From NCBI RefSeq assembly GCF_028473145.1, contig NZ_CP092370.1, forward strand, positions 2,542,001 through 2,606,000: DNA of 64,000 nt. The letters are read 5' to 3'. The DNA is from Flavobacterium sp. CBA20B-1 (GTDB lineage: Bacteria; Bacteroidota; Bacteroidia; Flavobacteriales; Flavobacteriaceae). Positions 15,942 through 25,426 of this stretch are shown here, in pieces (position 1 is the stretch's first letter; each line of letters starts with the position of its first letter). A program made the position numbers and the translations under genes. Below the pieces are notes generated by a model, which did no database searches, was not told the origin of the DNA, and worked only from the letters and a program-made list of their open reading frames with translations.

Positions 15942-16167
15942 AAAAGAATATTTTCTGTTTTCTATTTTCTATTTTCTATTCTCTATGGATGGATTCGCTC
16001 AGTGTGCCATGTGCAGAGCAGCGTTGGAAACCGAAGAAACCGGGATGAAAGCAGAAGCTGTAAACGATGGAATTGTATATTTAATGGCATTTCCTTATCT
16101 GCTTTTATTGGTTGGTGGCATTGTGATTTATCGAATCATGAAAGGAAAAAAGAAAAACAAAGCATAA
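15931..16167 (+). CDS. Small membrane protein with CxxC
   Basis: ATG 15931 overlaps the DUF420 stop by 11 bases. It has 78 residues: a signal-like N-terminus ending near GFAQ, then CAMCRAALETEE, a C-terminal transmembrane helix (about 48-70) and a Lys-rich end. CxxC suggests metal or redox function in oxidase biogenesis, inferred from the operon. I know similar genes in this position in flavobacteria without assigned function. Confidence 0.78.
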   Translation: MFSKKEYFLFSIFYFLFSMDGFAQCAMCRAALETEETGMKAEAVNDGIVYLMAFPYLLLLVGGIVIYRIMKGKKKNKA

Positions 16168-16832
16168 TGGTTTATATTTTAAATATCGAAACAGCTACAA
16201 AGAATTGCTCTGTAAGTTTGGGTGCCAATGGAACAACCATCGCTTTTAAAGAACTTTCCGAGGAGCAATTTAATCATGCCGAAAAATTGCATGTGTTTAT
16301 TAAAGATGTTATAAACCAAGCTTCTCTTGATTTGTCGCAATTGCATGCAGTAGCAGTTAGTAAAGGTCCGGGTTCATATACTGGTTTGCGAATTGGTGTT
16401 TCTGCTGCAAAAGGTTTGTGTTATGCCTTGGATATTCCCTTAATTGCTGTGGATACATTGGCAGTTTTGGCAGCACAAATTTCTGTTGCAAACGGTTTGA
16501 TAATTCCAATGATTGATGCCCGAAGAATGGAAGTTTTCACCCAACAATTTGATGAACACCACAAAGCTATCACCCCTGCCGAAGCTTTAATTATTGATGA
16601 AACTGCTTTTGCAGATAAAAGCGGAAATATGCATTTTGTGGGCGATGGCGCATTGAAATGTAAAACTGTTTTAACCAGTGATACATTTGTTTTCCATGAA
16701 GATGTTATTTATCCTTCAGCAAAAGAAATGAGCCCATTAAGTTATGAAAAGTTTCAGCAGAATGATTTTGTAGATGTGGCTTATTTTGAACCTTATTACC
16801 TTAAAGATTTTATGCTTACCACCAAAAAATAA
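16167..16832 (+). CDS. tsaB: tRNA t6A biosynthesis protein TsaB
   Basis: TsaB is the scaffold partner of TsaD in making N6-threonylcarbamoyladenosine at A37 of ANN-decoding tRNAs. It has 221 residues; ILNIETATKNCSVSL and the family motif SKGPGSYTGLRIGVSAAKGL are clear. The ATG at 16167 overlaps the upstream stop by one base, so it ends the oxidase assembly operon. Confidence 0.95.
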   Translation: MVYILNIETATKNCSVSLGANGTTIAFKELSEEQFNHAEKLHVFIKDVINQASLDLSQLHAVAVSKGPGSYTGLRIGVSAAKGLCYALDIPLIAVDTLAVLAAQISVANGLIIPMIDARRMEVFTQQFDEHHKAITPAEALIIDETAFADKSGNMHFVGDGALKCKTVLTSDTFVFHEDVIYPSAKEMSPLSYEKFQQNDFVDVAYFEPYYLKDFMLTTKK

Positions 16833-16860
16833 CAAATTAGATGTTTTCTTTGAATACGAA

Positions 16861-16896
16861 CTCTGCCAAAGTTTAGAACTTTTTGGCAGGGTTTTT
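16861..16896 (+). terminator. Terminator after tsaB
   Basis: CTGCCAAAGTTT and the complementary stretch ending in TTGGCAG form a stem, followed by GTTTTT. Confidence 0.65.
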
Positions 16897-16950
16897 AAAA
16901 GCAGAAATTTTTGTAACCTAACGCTTTTTTTGGTTAACCACTAGAAAAAG

Positions 16951-16974
16951 AAAAGACTCCCAAAAAGGAGTCTT
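16951..16974 (-). terminator. Terminator of the 16982-17638 gene
   Basis: AAGACTCC pairs with GGAGTCTT; on the minus strand it is followed by TTTTC. Confidence 0.75.
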
Positions 16975-16981
16975 CGTTGTT

Positions 16982-17638
16982 TTAAAGATTAGCTAAGAAA
17001 TGTCCTAGCTTAATCATATCGGCGTCGTTTTCCTTAATTTTATTTTCTTTAAAGAATTTTTTAATTTCTGCCGATTTCCCTTCAATATTTTTATCTAAGG
17101 TTTTCTGTTTTCCATCAAATTCAAACGTTTGATTGTTATAGGTAATGTAGTACACATCATTGTTTTGTTTGTAAAAAGCTTGTGAATCACTTTCATAACT
17201 ATTACTAGCTTTTGTTGCAGGATTCAATTTAACACTTTGAAATTTAGAAACCTTCACATTGTTTTGATCCATTAAAATTTTATGGTATCTGCTGTACGAA
17301 TTCTTGTCATCGGTATATTGTAGCAATTCATAAACACTTCCGTCTTCAAATACAAAATGCGTGTTTTTTTCTTTAATTAACTCTAAAACATCGCTTCCGT
17401 CTTTGTATTCCATCACATCTGCATAAGCGTTATATCTAATTGGGAAATTTTGAGTGCCGTTATTCACTTTTGCACTTTCAAAAGATTTTTGAATGTATTT
17501 TGATCCTGCAACAGCAGCGTCGTTAAAATCTGCACTTCTTCTAAAGGTTAAGTTATTTCCGCCAGTTTGAACAGTAACTTGCGCATTTGTAGCAAGTGTA
17601 AATAATCCGAAAGAAAGTATAAAGATTGTTTTTTTCAT
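16982..17638 (-). CDS. Secreted protein of unknown function
   Basis: This 218-residue protein has a classical signal peptide (MKKTIFILSFGLFTLATNAQ, cleavage after NAQ). The mature protein is polar, with no Cys and no lipobox, so it is periplasmic or exported. No family is recognised. It is followed by its own terminator and lies 6 bases downstream of the YyaL-like gene, so probably shares its transcript. Confidence 0.75.
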   Translation of the reverse strand: MKKTIFILSFGLFTLATNAQVTVQTGGNNLTFRRSADFNDAAVAGSKYIQKSFESAKVNNGTQNFPIRYNAYADVMEYKDGSDVLELIKEKNTHFVFEDGSVYELLQYTDDKNSYSRYHKILMDQNNVKVSKFQSVKLNPATKASNSYESDSQAFYKQNNDVYYITYNNQTFEFDGKQKTLDKNIEGKSAEIKKFFKENKIKENDADMIKLGHFLANL

Positions 17639-17643
17639 GAGGT

Positions 17644-19629
17644 TTAATTAAAAATTTTAGTAAAATCGTTTGTTTCTATTTGGCAACTATGTAATGTGCA
17701 AACTTGAAATTTTTTGGTTTGATTTTTATAGCCGTCTAAAATAGGAATATTTAATGAATTATTCAGTATTATTTGATGCTTATTTGCTTCATAAATAGCA
17801 CGGAATTCTTCTTGTGAAACATCTTTCAAAATGATGTACTCAAAATGATTGGTAACTAATAAATAGTTTGTTAACCATTCCGAATAAGCACTGGCGTAAT
17901 TGATTTGTGCAAGCACCCTTTCAATCATTTCATTGGAAACTTTTGTGAAATATTCGTTTTTAAAAAGCAATCCCAAATAAAATAAATTTCGAGCCATGAT
18001 TGCATTGCCTGATGGTATCACATTGTCTTCTATCTCAAAAACCGTACCAAGTGAATTATCTTTCGATGCTTTAAAAAAGCCTTGTTTTTCATCAAAAAAT
18101 ACATCTAAAGCATAAAAGGTAAGTTCTTGAGCAAACTGCAGATGCTGCTGCTGCTGTGTTTTATTGAAAAGTTGGATAAACGCTTCAATGGTAAACGCAT
18201 AATCTTCTAATGTGCCATCGATATACAGTTCATTGTTTTTAAAAACTCTTCCTAATTGATTGTTTTGAAAGGCTTTTGTTTGCAGAAAATGAGTCAAAGA
18301 TGCTATACTTTGGTTGATTTCTTGTGAGGGAATGATTTTTTCTGCCATTAATAAACCGGTTAAAAGTTGTGCGTTCCACGAGGTGATGATTTTGTCATCA
18401 AGCAATGGCTTTGTTCTTTTTTCTCGGTTTTTCAACAAAAGTTGCTCCCAAATCCTCTTTAGTTGTTCAAGCTGGTTGAGGTTTAATTGATATTTTTTGG
18501 CAATTACGGCTAAATCTTCTTTTTGAAATAAAACATACGCCTGTGCTTCTTCCCAAAATCCATCGGCATTAATCGAAAAAACCTCTTCAAACAAATTCCA
18601 TTCACTTGGGTCAATTAAATCCTGAAGCTCGTTTTTTTGCCAAAAATAGTAAGCACCTTCTTGCAATTTATTTTCGGTATTAAAACTATCGGCATCGTAT
18701 GCGGCATAAAATCCACCCGATGCATCTTGCCAATTTTTTGTAACGAATGCAACTGTTTTTTCTACAACATTTTTATACAATATATAATTTGTGCGAAGAT
18801 ACGCTTTGGAATAGGTTGTGAGCAGTTGGGCATTGTCATACAACATTTTTTCAAAGTGGGGAATGTGCCATTTGTGATCAACACTATAGCGCGAAAAGCC
18901 ACCTTCAAGCACGTCAAACAAACCACCATAAGCCATTTTAGAAAGTGTGAGCTCTACATGCTGGGTTAACGAATCATCGTTTGTTGCAATTCCATATTGA
19001 TAAAGAAAATTCAAATTAGTAGGCATCATGAATTTCGGTGCCCGTTGATAACCACCAAACTCATCATCGAAACTTTTTTTCCAGTTCAACAAAAGAGGAC
19101 TAAAGTCAAATTCTGTTGATTGTTTCGGATAAATTTCTAACATATTATTAGCAAGCGAAATACCATTCTGAAGTTTTTCTGCATATTCATACATTTTTTC
19201 AGGGTTATTTGTAAAAAGTTCGGCTAATTGTTCTAAAACATCTATCCATTGCTCTTTAGGTACATAAGTGGCGCCCCACACAGGCAAACCATTTGGCAAA
19301 GCTACAATGTTTAGCGGCCAGCCACCTTGCTTGGTCATTAGCTGCAAAGCCTGCATATAATATGCATCTATCGCCGGTAATTCTTCGCGGTCAATCTTAA
19401 AACTGGTGAAAGAAGCATTCATCACATGTGCAACTTCATTGTCTTCAAAACACTCTTTTTCCATCACGTGGCACCAATGGCAAGCGGCATATCCAATACT
19501 AATGATGAGCAATTTATTGGTTTCTTTAGCAAAATTTCTGTTTTGGGTATTCCACATTTGCCAAAAAACAGGATTTTGGGCATGTTGCAGCAAATAGGGG
19601 GAATGTGCGTTTTTAAGTTGATTTTGCAT
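17644..19629 (-). CDS. YyaL/DUF255 thioredoxin-domain protein
   Basis: This 661-residue protein has an N-terminal DUF255 thioredoxin-like domain (about 1-160) with NAHSPYLLQHAQNPV and the active-site CHWCHVM (Cys50, Cys53). An (alpha/alpha)6-barrel follows (SVDHKWHIPHFEKMLYDNAQLL, LLDDKIITSWNAQLLTGLLM), related to N-acylglucosamine epimerase-like enzymes. Homologues include B. subtilis YyaL and mammalian SPATA20; the reaction is unknown. Length is close to the usual 660-680. Confidence 0.93.
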   Translation of the reverse strand: MQNQLKNAHSPYLLQHAQNPVFWQMWNTQNRNFAKETNKLLIISIGYAACHWCHVMEKECFEDNEVAHVMNASFTSFKIDREELPAIDAYYMQALQLMTKQGGWPLNIVALPNGLPVWGATYVPKEQWIDVLEQLAELFTNNPEKMYEYAEKLQNGISLANNMLEIYPKQSTEFDFSPLLLNWKKSFDDEFGGYQRAPKFMMPTNLNFLYQYGIATNDDSLTQHVELTLSKMAYGGLFDVLEGGFSRYSVDHKWHIPHFEKMLYDNAQLLTTYSKAYLRTNYILYKNVVEKTVAFVTKNWQDASGGFYAAYDADSFNTENKLQEGAYYFWQKNELQDLIDPSEWNLFEEVFSINADGFWEEAQAYVLFQKEDLAVIAKKYQLNLNQLEQLKRIWEQLLLKNREKRTKPLLDDKIITSWNAQLLTGLLMAEKIIPSQEINQSIASLTHFLQTKAFQNNQLGRVFKNNELYIDGTLEDYAFTIEAFIQLFNKTQQQQHLQFAQELTFYALDVFFDEKQGFFKASKDNSLGTVFEIEDNVIPSGNAIMARNLFYLGLLFKNEYFTKVSNEMIERVLAQINYASAYSEWLTNYLLVTNHFEYIILKDVSQEEFRAIYEANKHQIILNNSLNIPILDGYKNQTKKFQVCTLHSCQIETNDFTKIFN

Positions 19630-19649
19630 AATTGTATTTTTTAGAATAA

Positions 19650-19677
19650 ATAAAAAAGGCTGAGAAAACTCAGCCTT
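19650..19677 (-). terminator. Terminator of the nifU-like gene
   Basis: AAGGCTGAG pairs with CTCAGCCTT and is followed on the minus strand by a T-run. Confidence 0.8.
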
Positions 19678-19682
19678 ATCAA

Positions 19683-20585
19683 TTAACCGTTTAATGCTTC
19701 CACCACAATATCATTGTTTTGAAGCATTTGTCGCAGCATATTTTCGATACCATTTTTTAAGGTAAAAGTTGATGACGGGCATCCGCTACATGCACCTTTT
19801 AGCGTTACAGTAACAAGTTTGCTGGTGTCGTCATAGCTTTCAAAGGTGATATTACCACCGTCTGATTGCACAGCTGGTTTTACATATTCTTCTAAAATAT
19901 TGATGATTTGTTGAGAGGTTACATCTAAATTTTCAAAATAGTCTTCTTGTTGTTGTTCGTGTTCTTTTGTTTGCGAAATTAAACTGTCATCGATAACCGT
20001 TCCGCCGTTTTCAATGAATTGTTTAATAAATGAACGCACTTCTAATGTAATTTCATCCCATTGATAGGCGTCAAACTTTGTTACCGAAACGTAATTTTCA
20101 TCAATAAAAACTTCTTTTACATAAGGCAATTTAAACAACTCTATTGCTAAGGGTGATGGTTTAGCGTCATCGATATTCTTAAATTCCACCGCTGTTTTGG
20201 TGAGTAGTTTGTTTGATACAAATTTTAGTACGCCCGGGTTTGGTGTGGTTTCTCCATACACTGTTACAGGAATTTTTTTAGAAGAAGTTGCTTCTGTTTC
20301 TATCAGCACTTTGCCGCCATTGGTAACGAAATCTTCAATTTGCTTTTTAACTTCGTCTTGCACATCACTCCATTCTACAATCGAAAAACGCTCTACAGCA
20401 ACAAAATTTCCTGAAATGTAAACCGTTTTTACAAAAGGAAGATAAAAAAGTTGACGTGCCAAAGGCGAATTTGCCGTTTCATCGATGTTTTTAAACTCAA
20501 AATTGCTTCCATAGCTTATAAAATCTGGGAATTCAAATTTAATTATAGCGGGGTTTTGAGTGTCCTTTATATTTATTTTAAACAT
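19683..20585 (-). CDS. NifU family Fe-S scaffold protein
   Basis: This 300-residue protein has two tandem N-terminal Nfu_N-type domains (each with NPAIIKFEFPD or NPGVLKFVSNK, then SPLA..LF.LP.VK) and a C-terminal NifU-like domain with KGACSGCPSS near residue 270, the CxxC that holds a bridging [4Fe-4S] cluster. The SDGGNITFESYDD run before it is typical. It acts as a cytoplasmic Fe-S carrier. The duplicated N-domain is the usual flavobacterial form. Confidence 0.93.
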   Translation of the reverse strand: MFKINIKDTQNPAIIKFEFPDFISYGSNFEFKNIDETANSPLARQLFYLPFVKTVYISGNFVAVERFSIVEWSDVQDEVKKQIEDFVTNGGKVLIETEATSSKKIPVTVYGETTPNPGVLKFVSNKLLTKTAVEFKNIDDAKPSPLAIELFKLPYVKEVFIDENYVSVTKFDAYQWDEITLEVRSFIKQFIENGGTVIDDSLISQTKEHEQQQEDYFENLDVTSQQIINILEEYVKPAVQSDGGNITFESYDDTSKLVTVTLKGACSGCPSSTFTLKNGIENMLRQMLQNNDIVVEALNG

Positions 20586-20730
20586 TTTTTAAGATTTTTT
20601 TCAAAATTAACAAAGAAATATCAATTGAATATTTATATTTGGAATTTAAACGTAAAATTAACATATTTGAATTCGTAACATTTTTAGATATATTTTAAAA
20701 CCATAGTATATATTGTATTATAGTTTTTTA

Positions 20731-20738
20731 TATATTTG
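20731..20738 (+). promoter_or_regulatory. -7 box for the PorP/SprF gene
   Basis: TATATTTG matches TAnnTTTG, with a TTG 15 bases upstream. It lies 31 bases before ATG 20770 in a 184-bp divergent spacer. Confidence 0.5.
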
Positions 20739-20769
20739 TTAACCATTTCTAAAGAGAAAAAAAGAATTT

Positions 20770-21801
20770 ATGAATATATTTACTAAATCTTTATTAGTTG
20801 TTATATCTTCATTATTTGTGTCACAAATAAGTAATGCGCAAGAAGGAATTCCTGTGTATCAAGATTATTTAACAGATAACTATTATCTTATCCACCCTTC
20901 AATGGCGGGTATAGCAAATTGTGCAAAAGTTCGTTTAACGGCACGCCAGCAATGGTTCGGTGAAAAAGATGCACCCGCTTTGCAAACAGCAAGTGTTAAT
21001 ACCGCTATTTCGGAACGATCAGGAATTGGTTTCATCGCTTTTAACGATAGAAATGGATACCATAAACAAGCAGGAGCAAAAGTAACTTATGCACACCATA
21101 TCACTTTTTCACGAAGCGATTATGATTTGAATAAACTATCTTTTGGTATTAGTGCCGGTATGGTTAATTCGCAATTAGACCAAAGTGAATGGGGCAATAT
21201 TTTTGATCCTTCAGTTACTGGAGAGGAATTAAGATACAATTATTTTAATGTAGATATTGGTGCTTCCTACCACTTTTTAGACTTTTATGCACACGGTACG
21301 GTTAAAAACGTAATCACTACCGATCGTGAAATTTATTCGATGGTTGAAAACGATAACATTCGCCGATACATTGTTTCTGCAGGTTATGTGTTTTCTAAAA
21401 ACCGAGGATACAGATCTTATCGCGATCAAGGTTTCTCATGGGAACCATCGGTTTTATTCCAATACGCTGAAGCTACAGAAGAGAAAATGTTAGACCTTAA
21501 CCTTAAAATGTATAAGGAATTTTCTAACGGACAATTTTTCGCAGGTATTTCTTACAGAACCATGTTTGAAGGAGCTGAATACATGAAAGATATAAATGGT
21601 GAAGTTAAAAAACAAAACTATCATTCTGTTTCACCAATATTAGGTGTTAAATTCAAAAACATTATGGTGGGCTATACTTATTCGCACCAATTTGGCGAAG
21701 TGCAGTTTGCCAATGGAGGTTTTCACCAGTTAACACTTGGTTTCAACTTCTTGTGTAGAGAAAGTAATTACAAATGTAACTGTCCGTCAGTGAACTTTTA
21801 A
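20770..21801 (+). CDS. PorP/SprF family T9SS-associated outer-membrane protein
   Basis: This 343-residue protein has a signal peptide ending near SNAQ, then YQDYLTDNYYLIHPSMAGIANCAKVRLTARQQW, the PorP/SprF opening, with repeated amphipathic strands to the end. Family members are outer-membrane barrels that work with the type IX secretion system, often for one large adhesin such as SprB. No such adhesin gene lies next to it. It stands as a single gene with its own promoter and terminator. Confidence 0.93.
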   Translation: MNIFTKSLLVVISSLFVSQISNAQEGIPVYQDYLTDNYYLIHPSMAGIANCAKVRLTARQQWFGEKDAPALQTASVNTAISERSGIGFIAFNDRNGYHKQAGAKVTYAHHITFSRSDYDLNKLSFGISAGMVNSQLDQSEWGNIFDPSVTGEELRYNYFNVDIGASYHFLDFYAHGTVKNVITTDREIYSMVENDNIRRYIVSAGYVFSKNRGYRSYRDQGFSWEPSVLFQYAEATEEKMLDLNLKMYKEFSNGQFFAGISYRTMFEGAEYMKDINGEVKKQNYHSVSPILGVKFKNIMVGYTYSHQFGEVQFANGGFHQLTLGFNFLCRESNYKCNCPSVNF

Positions 21802-21810
21802 TATTAACAG

Positions 21811-21837
21811 AAAATCCCGATATTTATCGGGATTTTT
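21811..21837 (+). terminator. Terminator after PorP/SprF gene
   Basis: AAAATCCCGATA pairs with TATCGGGATTTTT in a compact hairpin. Confidence 0.88.
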
Positions 21838-21848
21838 CATTTTATACT

Positions 21849-22358
21849 ATGGCTTTAATTAAATCTATAAACGGAAAAGCACCTCAATTTCCAGATAATT
21901 GTTTCATTGCTGAAAATGCTACCATTATTGGCGATGTACAAATGGGCGAAAACTGCAGTGTTTGGTATAATGCAGTGGTTCGTGGTGATGTACATTTTAT
22001 AAAAATGGGTAACAAAGTGAATGTACAAGACAATGCAGTAATACATTGTACCTATCAAAAGCACCCCACAATTATAGGAAATAATGTTTCAATTGGTCAC
22101 AACGCCGTTGTGCACGGTTGTACGATTCACGATAATGTATTAGTGGGTATGGGAGCAATAATCATGGATAATAGTGTGGTGCACAGCAACGTTATTGTAG
22201 CTGCTGGTGCAGTGGTAACTCAAAATATGGAATTGTTGCCAAATGGTATTTATGCAGGAATTCCCGCTAAACGTGTGAAAGAATTAGAAGCATCTGCCTT
22301 TGCTGGCGAGATTGAACGAATAAGTAATAATTACGTGTTGTACAGTAGTTGGCAATAA
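21849..22358 (+). CDS. Gamma-carbonic anhydrase family protein
   Basis: This 169-residue left-handed beta-helix protein is built of hexapeptide repeats (NATIIGDV, CSVWYNAVVRGDV, VNVQDNAVIHC, VSIGHNAVVHGC). The metal-binding His residues of the family are seen in NAVIHC and VSIGHNAVVHG, so a zinc or iron trimer is expected. Members may hydrate CO2 or be inactive (PaaY/YrdA type). It is a single gene ending in a bidirectional terminator. Confidence 0.93.
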   Translation: MALIKSINGKAPQFPDNCFIAENATIIGDVQMGENCSVWYNAVVRGDVHFIKMGNKVNVQDNAVIHCTYQKHPTIIGNNVSIGHNAVVHGCTIHDNVLVGMGAIIMDNSVVHSNVIVAAGAVVTQNMELLPNGIYAGIPAKRVKELEASAFAGEIERISNNYVLYSSWQ

Positions 22359-22388
22359 AAAAAACAAGCTTATATGGCTTGTTTTTTT
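22356..22388. terminator. Bidirectional terminator between convergent genes
   Basis: AAAAAACAAGC pairs with GCTTGTTTTTT; A-runs and T-runs on both sides serve the genes ending at 22358 (+) and 22387 (-). Confidence 0.85.
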
Positions 22389-23028
22389 ATGTTCTCCTTA
22401 AAAAATTCGATTTGCTGTAAAATAGAATAAACTGATAGATATGTAAGGAAGCTTCGCCTTCGGACATTCCATTATAAAGCAATCTTCTCATTAATTTTTG
22501 GTAATCTAGGGTTTCTTTAAAACGGCGGTATTGATAGTCTTTAAAAAGCTTTAACTGATTATGGGTAAATGTTTCGGTTCTTCCAATGATGCCTTTTTTT
22601 ACTTCAAATACAATATATTGGTCATATATAGGTATTAAAGAATCGTTTGCACTGAATCTTTCTGTACCCATGCCAATATCAAACAAGCCATTCACCCAGC
22701 TTAGAAACATGGGTTCGTTTGTAGTGTTTAATTCTTGTAAAACAGACAAATCTTTCACCTTTTGATTTTTGCCGTGAATGTACATATTGTTTAAGTAAAA
22801 TTTATTTTCTTTCACTTCAAAAACAGCCAAGTACTTACGGTTGATAATGGTGGTGTCTTTATTAGGAACGGGACGTTTACTTGGATAATATCTAAAATAT
22901 TGTTCCATGTGATGGTAACGGTACGGATACGTTTTTCCGTTCCAAATGATTTGTTCGGTTTCATAATTTTTTTGAGCAGCTACGTTTACCGCAATCAAAA
23001 GAAACACAAAGGTGTAAAGTTGTTTCAT
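22387..23028 (-). CDS. Secreted protein of unknown function
   Basis: This 213-residue protein has a signal peptide ending VNVAAQ. The mature protein is rich in Tyr and basic residues, with YPYRYHHMEQYFRYYP near its start. No known domain is recognised. It has no Cys, so it is not a lipoprotein. It probably acts in the periplasm or outer membrane. Confidence 0.72.
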   Translation of the reverse strand: MKQLYTFVFLLIAVNVAAQKNYETEQIIWNGKTYPYRYHHMEQYFRYYPSKRPVPNKDTTIINRKYLAVFEVKENKFYLNNMYIHGKNQKVKDLSVLQELNTTNEPMFLSWVNGLFDIGMGTERFSANDSLIPIYDQYIVFEVKKGIIGRTETFTHNQLKLFKDYQYRRFKETLDYQKLMRRLLYNGMSEGEASLHIYQFILFYSKSNFLRRT

Positions 23029-23037
23029 AGGCTTTTA

Positions 23038-23068
23038 AAAAAAATACCGGACAATTTGCCGGTATTTA
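23038..23068 (-). terminator. Terminator downstream of the DUF3276 gene
   Basis: AAATACCGG pairs with CCGGTATTT, located between the DUF3276 stop and the next minus-strand gene. Confidence 0.7.
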
Positions 23069-23087
23069 GTATCGTAGTATCATTTTT

Positions 23088-23438
23088 TTAAAAATCATCG
23101 AATTCTACATTTGTAAAACTTTTTGCATCAGCCAATTCTCTTTTGAAATCTTTTTGATGTCTTTCAGAAATAACTTCTTCGCCTTTTTGTTCTAGCACAT
23201 AATCGGTCATTTCATTTAAGATTTCTTTAAAAGAGGTGAAATCTTCTTTATACAAGTAAATTTTGTGTTTCTTGAAGTGGAATGATCCATCTTCTTCTGT
23301 GAACTTTTTACTCTCTGTAATGGTTACATAGTAATCATCTGCTTTGGTAGATCGCACATCAAAAAAGTAAGTTCTTCTACCTGCTCTTAATACTTTTGAA
23401 AAGATTTCTTCTTTTTCTAGCATTTCATTGTCTCTCAT
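23088..23438 (-). CDS. DUF3276 PUR-like nucleic-acid-binding protein
   Basis: This 116-residue protein matches the Bacteroidota/spirochaete DUF3276 family: IFSKVLRAGRRTYFFDVR, YYVTITESKK and YLYKEDFTSFKEIL. These form a PUR-alpha-like fold that binds single-stranded DNA or RNA. It is cytoplasmic, probably regulatory, and common next to ABC exporter genes in flavobacteria. Confidence 0.92.
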   Translation of the reverse strand: MRDNEMLEKEEIFSKVLRAGRRTYFFDVRSTKADDYYVTITESKKFTEEDGSFHFKKHKIYLYKEDFTSFKEILNEMTDYVLEQKGEEVISERHQKDFKRELADAKSFTNVEFDDF

Positions 23439-23506
23439 AGTCCTTTCGTTCTGTTAAAGTTTTTACATCTCTTCAAAAGTCTAAAAAAAATCTTATAAAA
23501 CAAAAT

Positions 23507-25264
23507 TTAAAGTACATCTTTTTCTGCTAATTGTTTATTATACAAATCTGCGTAATAGCCGTTTTGTTTTAATAGTTGAAAATGAGTGCCTTGCTCTAAT
23601 ATTTCGCCCTCGTTTAAGATGATGATTTTATCTGCATTTTTTGCCGATGAAACTCGGTGGGTTACAATTAAAGTTGTTTTTTTTGCCGAAATATCTTTTA
23701 AGTTGTTTAAAATGCGTTCTTCGGTTTCGGTATCAACAGCAGACAAGCAATCGTCTAACAACAAAACAGGAGCATCTTTTATCAGCGCACGTGCAATGGA
23801 AACCCGTTGTTTTTGTCCGCCTGATAGGGTAATGCCGCGTTCTCCCAAAATGGTTTCATAGCCGTTTTCAAATCGAATAATGTTTTTATGCACATCGGCT
23901 ATTTTTGCATAATGTTCAATTTCTTCTTGTGTTGCGTTTTCTTTACCGAATTGAATGTTGGTTTTGATGGTATCCGAGAACAAAAAAGCATCTTGGGGCA
24001 CCACCGCAATCTGGTCGCGAAGGTTTTCTACATTCCAATTTTTAATATCGATTCCATCAATAGCGATAGAGCCTGATGAAACATCATACAAACGGGAAAT
24101 CAACTGTAAAATGGTCGATTTTCCAGAGCCGGTTTTCCCTAGAAATGCCACGGTTTCGCCTTTTTCAATTGTAAAAGAAATATTGTTTAGTGCTTGAATA
24201 TTAGTGTCTTCATAAGTAAAGTGCACCTTGTGGAATTCAATTTTTCCTTGCAAAAGATGCTGTTCTGTGGTGTTTGATTGAATTGATGGTTCTTCGTTTA
24301 AAAATTCATTAATGCGCTTTTGGGAAGAATCGGCCTCTTGAATCATAGACGAAACCCAGCCCAAAGATGCAATGGGCCATGTGAGCATATTTATATATAA
24401 AATAAACTGTGCAATGATACCAATTTCGGTAATTACACCATTAATATACATGCGTGCGCCAATAAAAACAATTAATAAGTTGCTTATGCCAATCAACAAA
24501 ATCATTAAAGGGCCAATTAATGCGTTGGCATAGGTTAACCGCATAAATTTGGATTTGCTTTCGGTTGTGGCAAGGTCGTAAGCAGTATTTTCGCGATTTT
24601 CTAAGGTGTATGCTTTAATAACGCGGATGCCTGAAAAAATCTCCTGTGAAAAAGAGGATAGTTTCGAAAGATTTTGCTGATAAGCAAAACTGCGACGGTT
24701 GATTTCGGTACTTAATTTATACATTAAAATTGCCAAAAAAGGCACGGGAATTAAGGAATACCAAGTAAGAGTGGGCGAGATGATATACATCTGCACAATA
24801 ACAACCGCCATTCTAAAAACAGTGTTGATTGAATACATCACTGCCGGGCCCACATACTGCCGCACCTTTGCAACATCTTCCGAAATACGGCTCATTAAAT
24901 CACCGGTGCGCTGGCGTTTGTAAAAATCTAAACTTAATTTTTGATAGTGGTCGTAAATTTCATTTTTTAGATCAAATTCAATATTTCGCGACATCACAAT
25001 AATGGTTTGTCGCATTAAAAAAGTTAAAAAACCTGCGGTTAATGTGGTGCCGATAATAAGCAGCATATTGTGCCATAATGCTTTTTTAGTGGCTTCGGCG
25101 GTTAGTTCGTTTTTTAAGAAATGTTCTAAAACCGTAATTGCATCTCCAATATATTGCGGCGTGAAAACGGTAAATATCTGCGAGGCAATTGTAATAACAA
25201 TTCCAATTAAGAAGCGATATTTGTATTTTATAAAGTATTTATTAAGCTTTTGAAGTTCTTTCAT
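23507..25264 (-). CDS. ABC exporter, fused permease-ATPase
   Basis: This 585-residue half-transporter has six transmembrane helices (about 15-310) followed by a nucleotide-binding domain with Walker A GKTGSGKST, signature LSGGQKQR, Walker B VLLLDDCLSAVD and switch VTHR. It works as a dimer; MsbA-like or multidrug/lipid exporters have this layout. The substrate cannot be told. The reverse order of genes places it upstream of DUF3276 with a 68-base gap. Confidence 0.93.
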   Translation of the reverse strand: MKELQKLNKYFIKYKYRFLIGIVITIASQIFTVFTPQYIGDAITVLEHFLKNELTAEATKKALWHNMLLIIGTTLTAGFLTFLMRQTIIVMSRNIEFDLKNEIYDHYQKLSLDFYKRQRTGDLMSRISEDVAKVRQYVGPAVMYSINTVFRMAVVIVQMYIISPTLTWYSLIPVPFLAILMYKLSTEINRRSFAYQQNLSKLSSFSQEIFSGIRVIKAYTLENRENTAYDLATTESKSKFMRLTYANALIGPLMILLIGISNLLIVFIGARMYINGVITEIGIIAQFILYINMLTWPIASLGWVSSMIQEADSSQKRINEFLNEEPSIQSNTTEQHLLQGKIEFHKVHFTYEDTNIQALNNISFTIEKGETVAFLGKTGSGKSTILQLISRLYDVSSGSIAIDGIDIKNWNVENLRDQIAVVPQDAFLFSDTIKTNIQFGKENATQEEIEHYAKIADVHKNIIRFENGYETILGERGITLSGGQKQRVSIARALIKDAPVLLLDDCLSAVDTETEERILNNLKDISAKKTTLIVTHRVSSAKNADKIIILNEGEILEQGTHFQLLKQNGYYADLYNKQLAEKDVL

Positions 25265-25395
25265 AACTTATGCGGCATTTCTGCTAATAATTAATAAACC
25301 AATGTTTTTTGTTATAGCTTTTTTGTGCTATGTATTATATATTTGTCAATTTAATAATAATGTAAACATAAAATAATAATAAAAAATAATTGTTT

Positions 25396-25403
25396 TATAT
25401 TTG
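25396..25403 (+). promoter_or_regulatory. -7 box for the amino-acid dehydrogenase gene
   Basis: TATATTTG matches TAnnTTTG, 23 bases before ATG 25427, in the AT-rich divergent spacer. Confidence 0.5.
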
Positions 25404-25426
25404 ATACTATCAAATTAAGTAAAATT

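Noticed and set aside
20770..21801. Link between the PorP/SprF gene and Rhs export by T9SS
   Set aside because: The genes are 8 kb apart, separately transcribed, and the Rhs tails lack a T9SS C-terminal domain.
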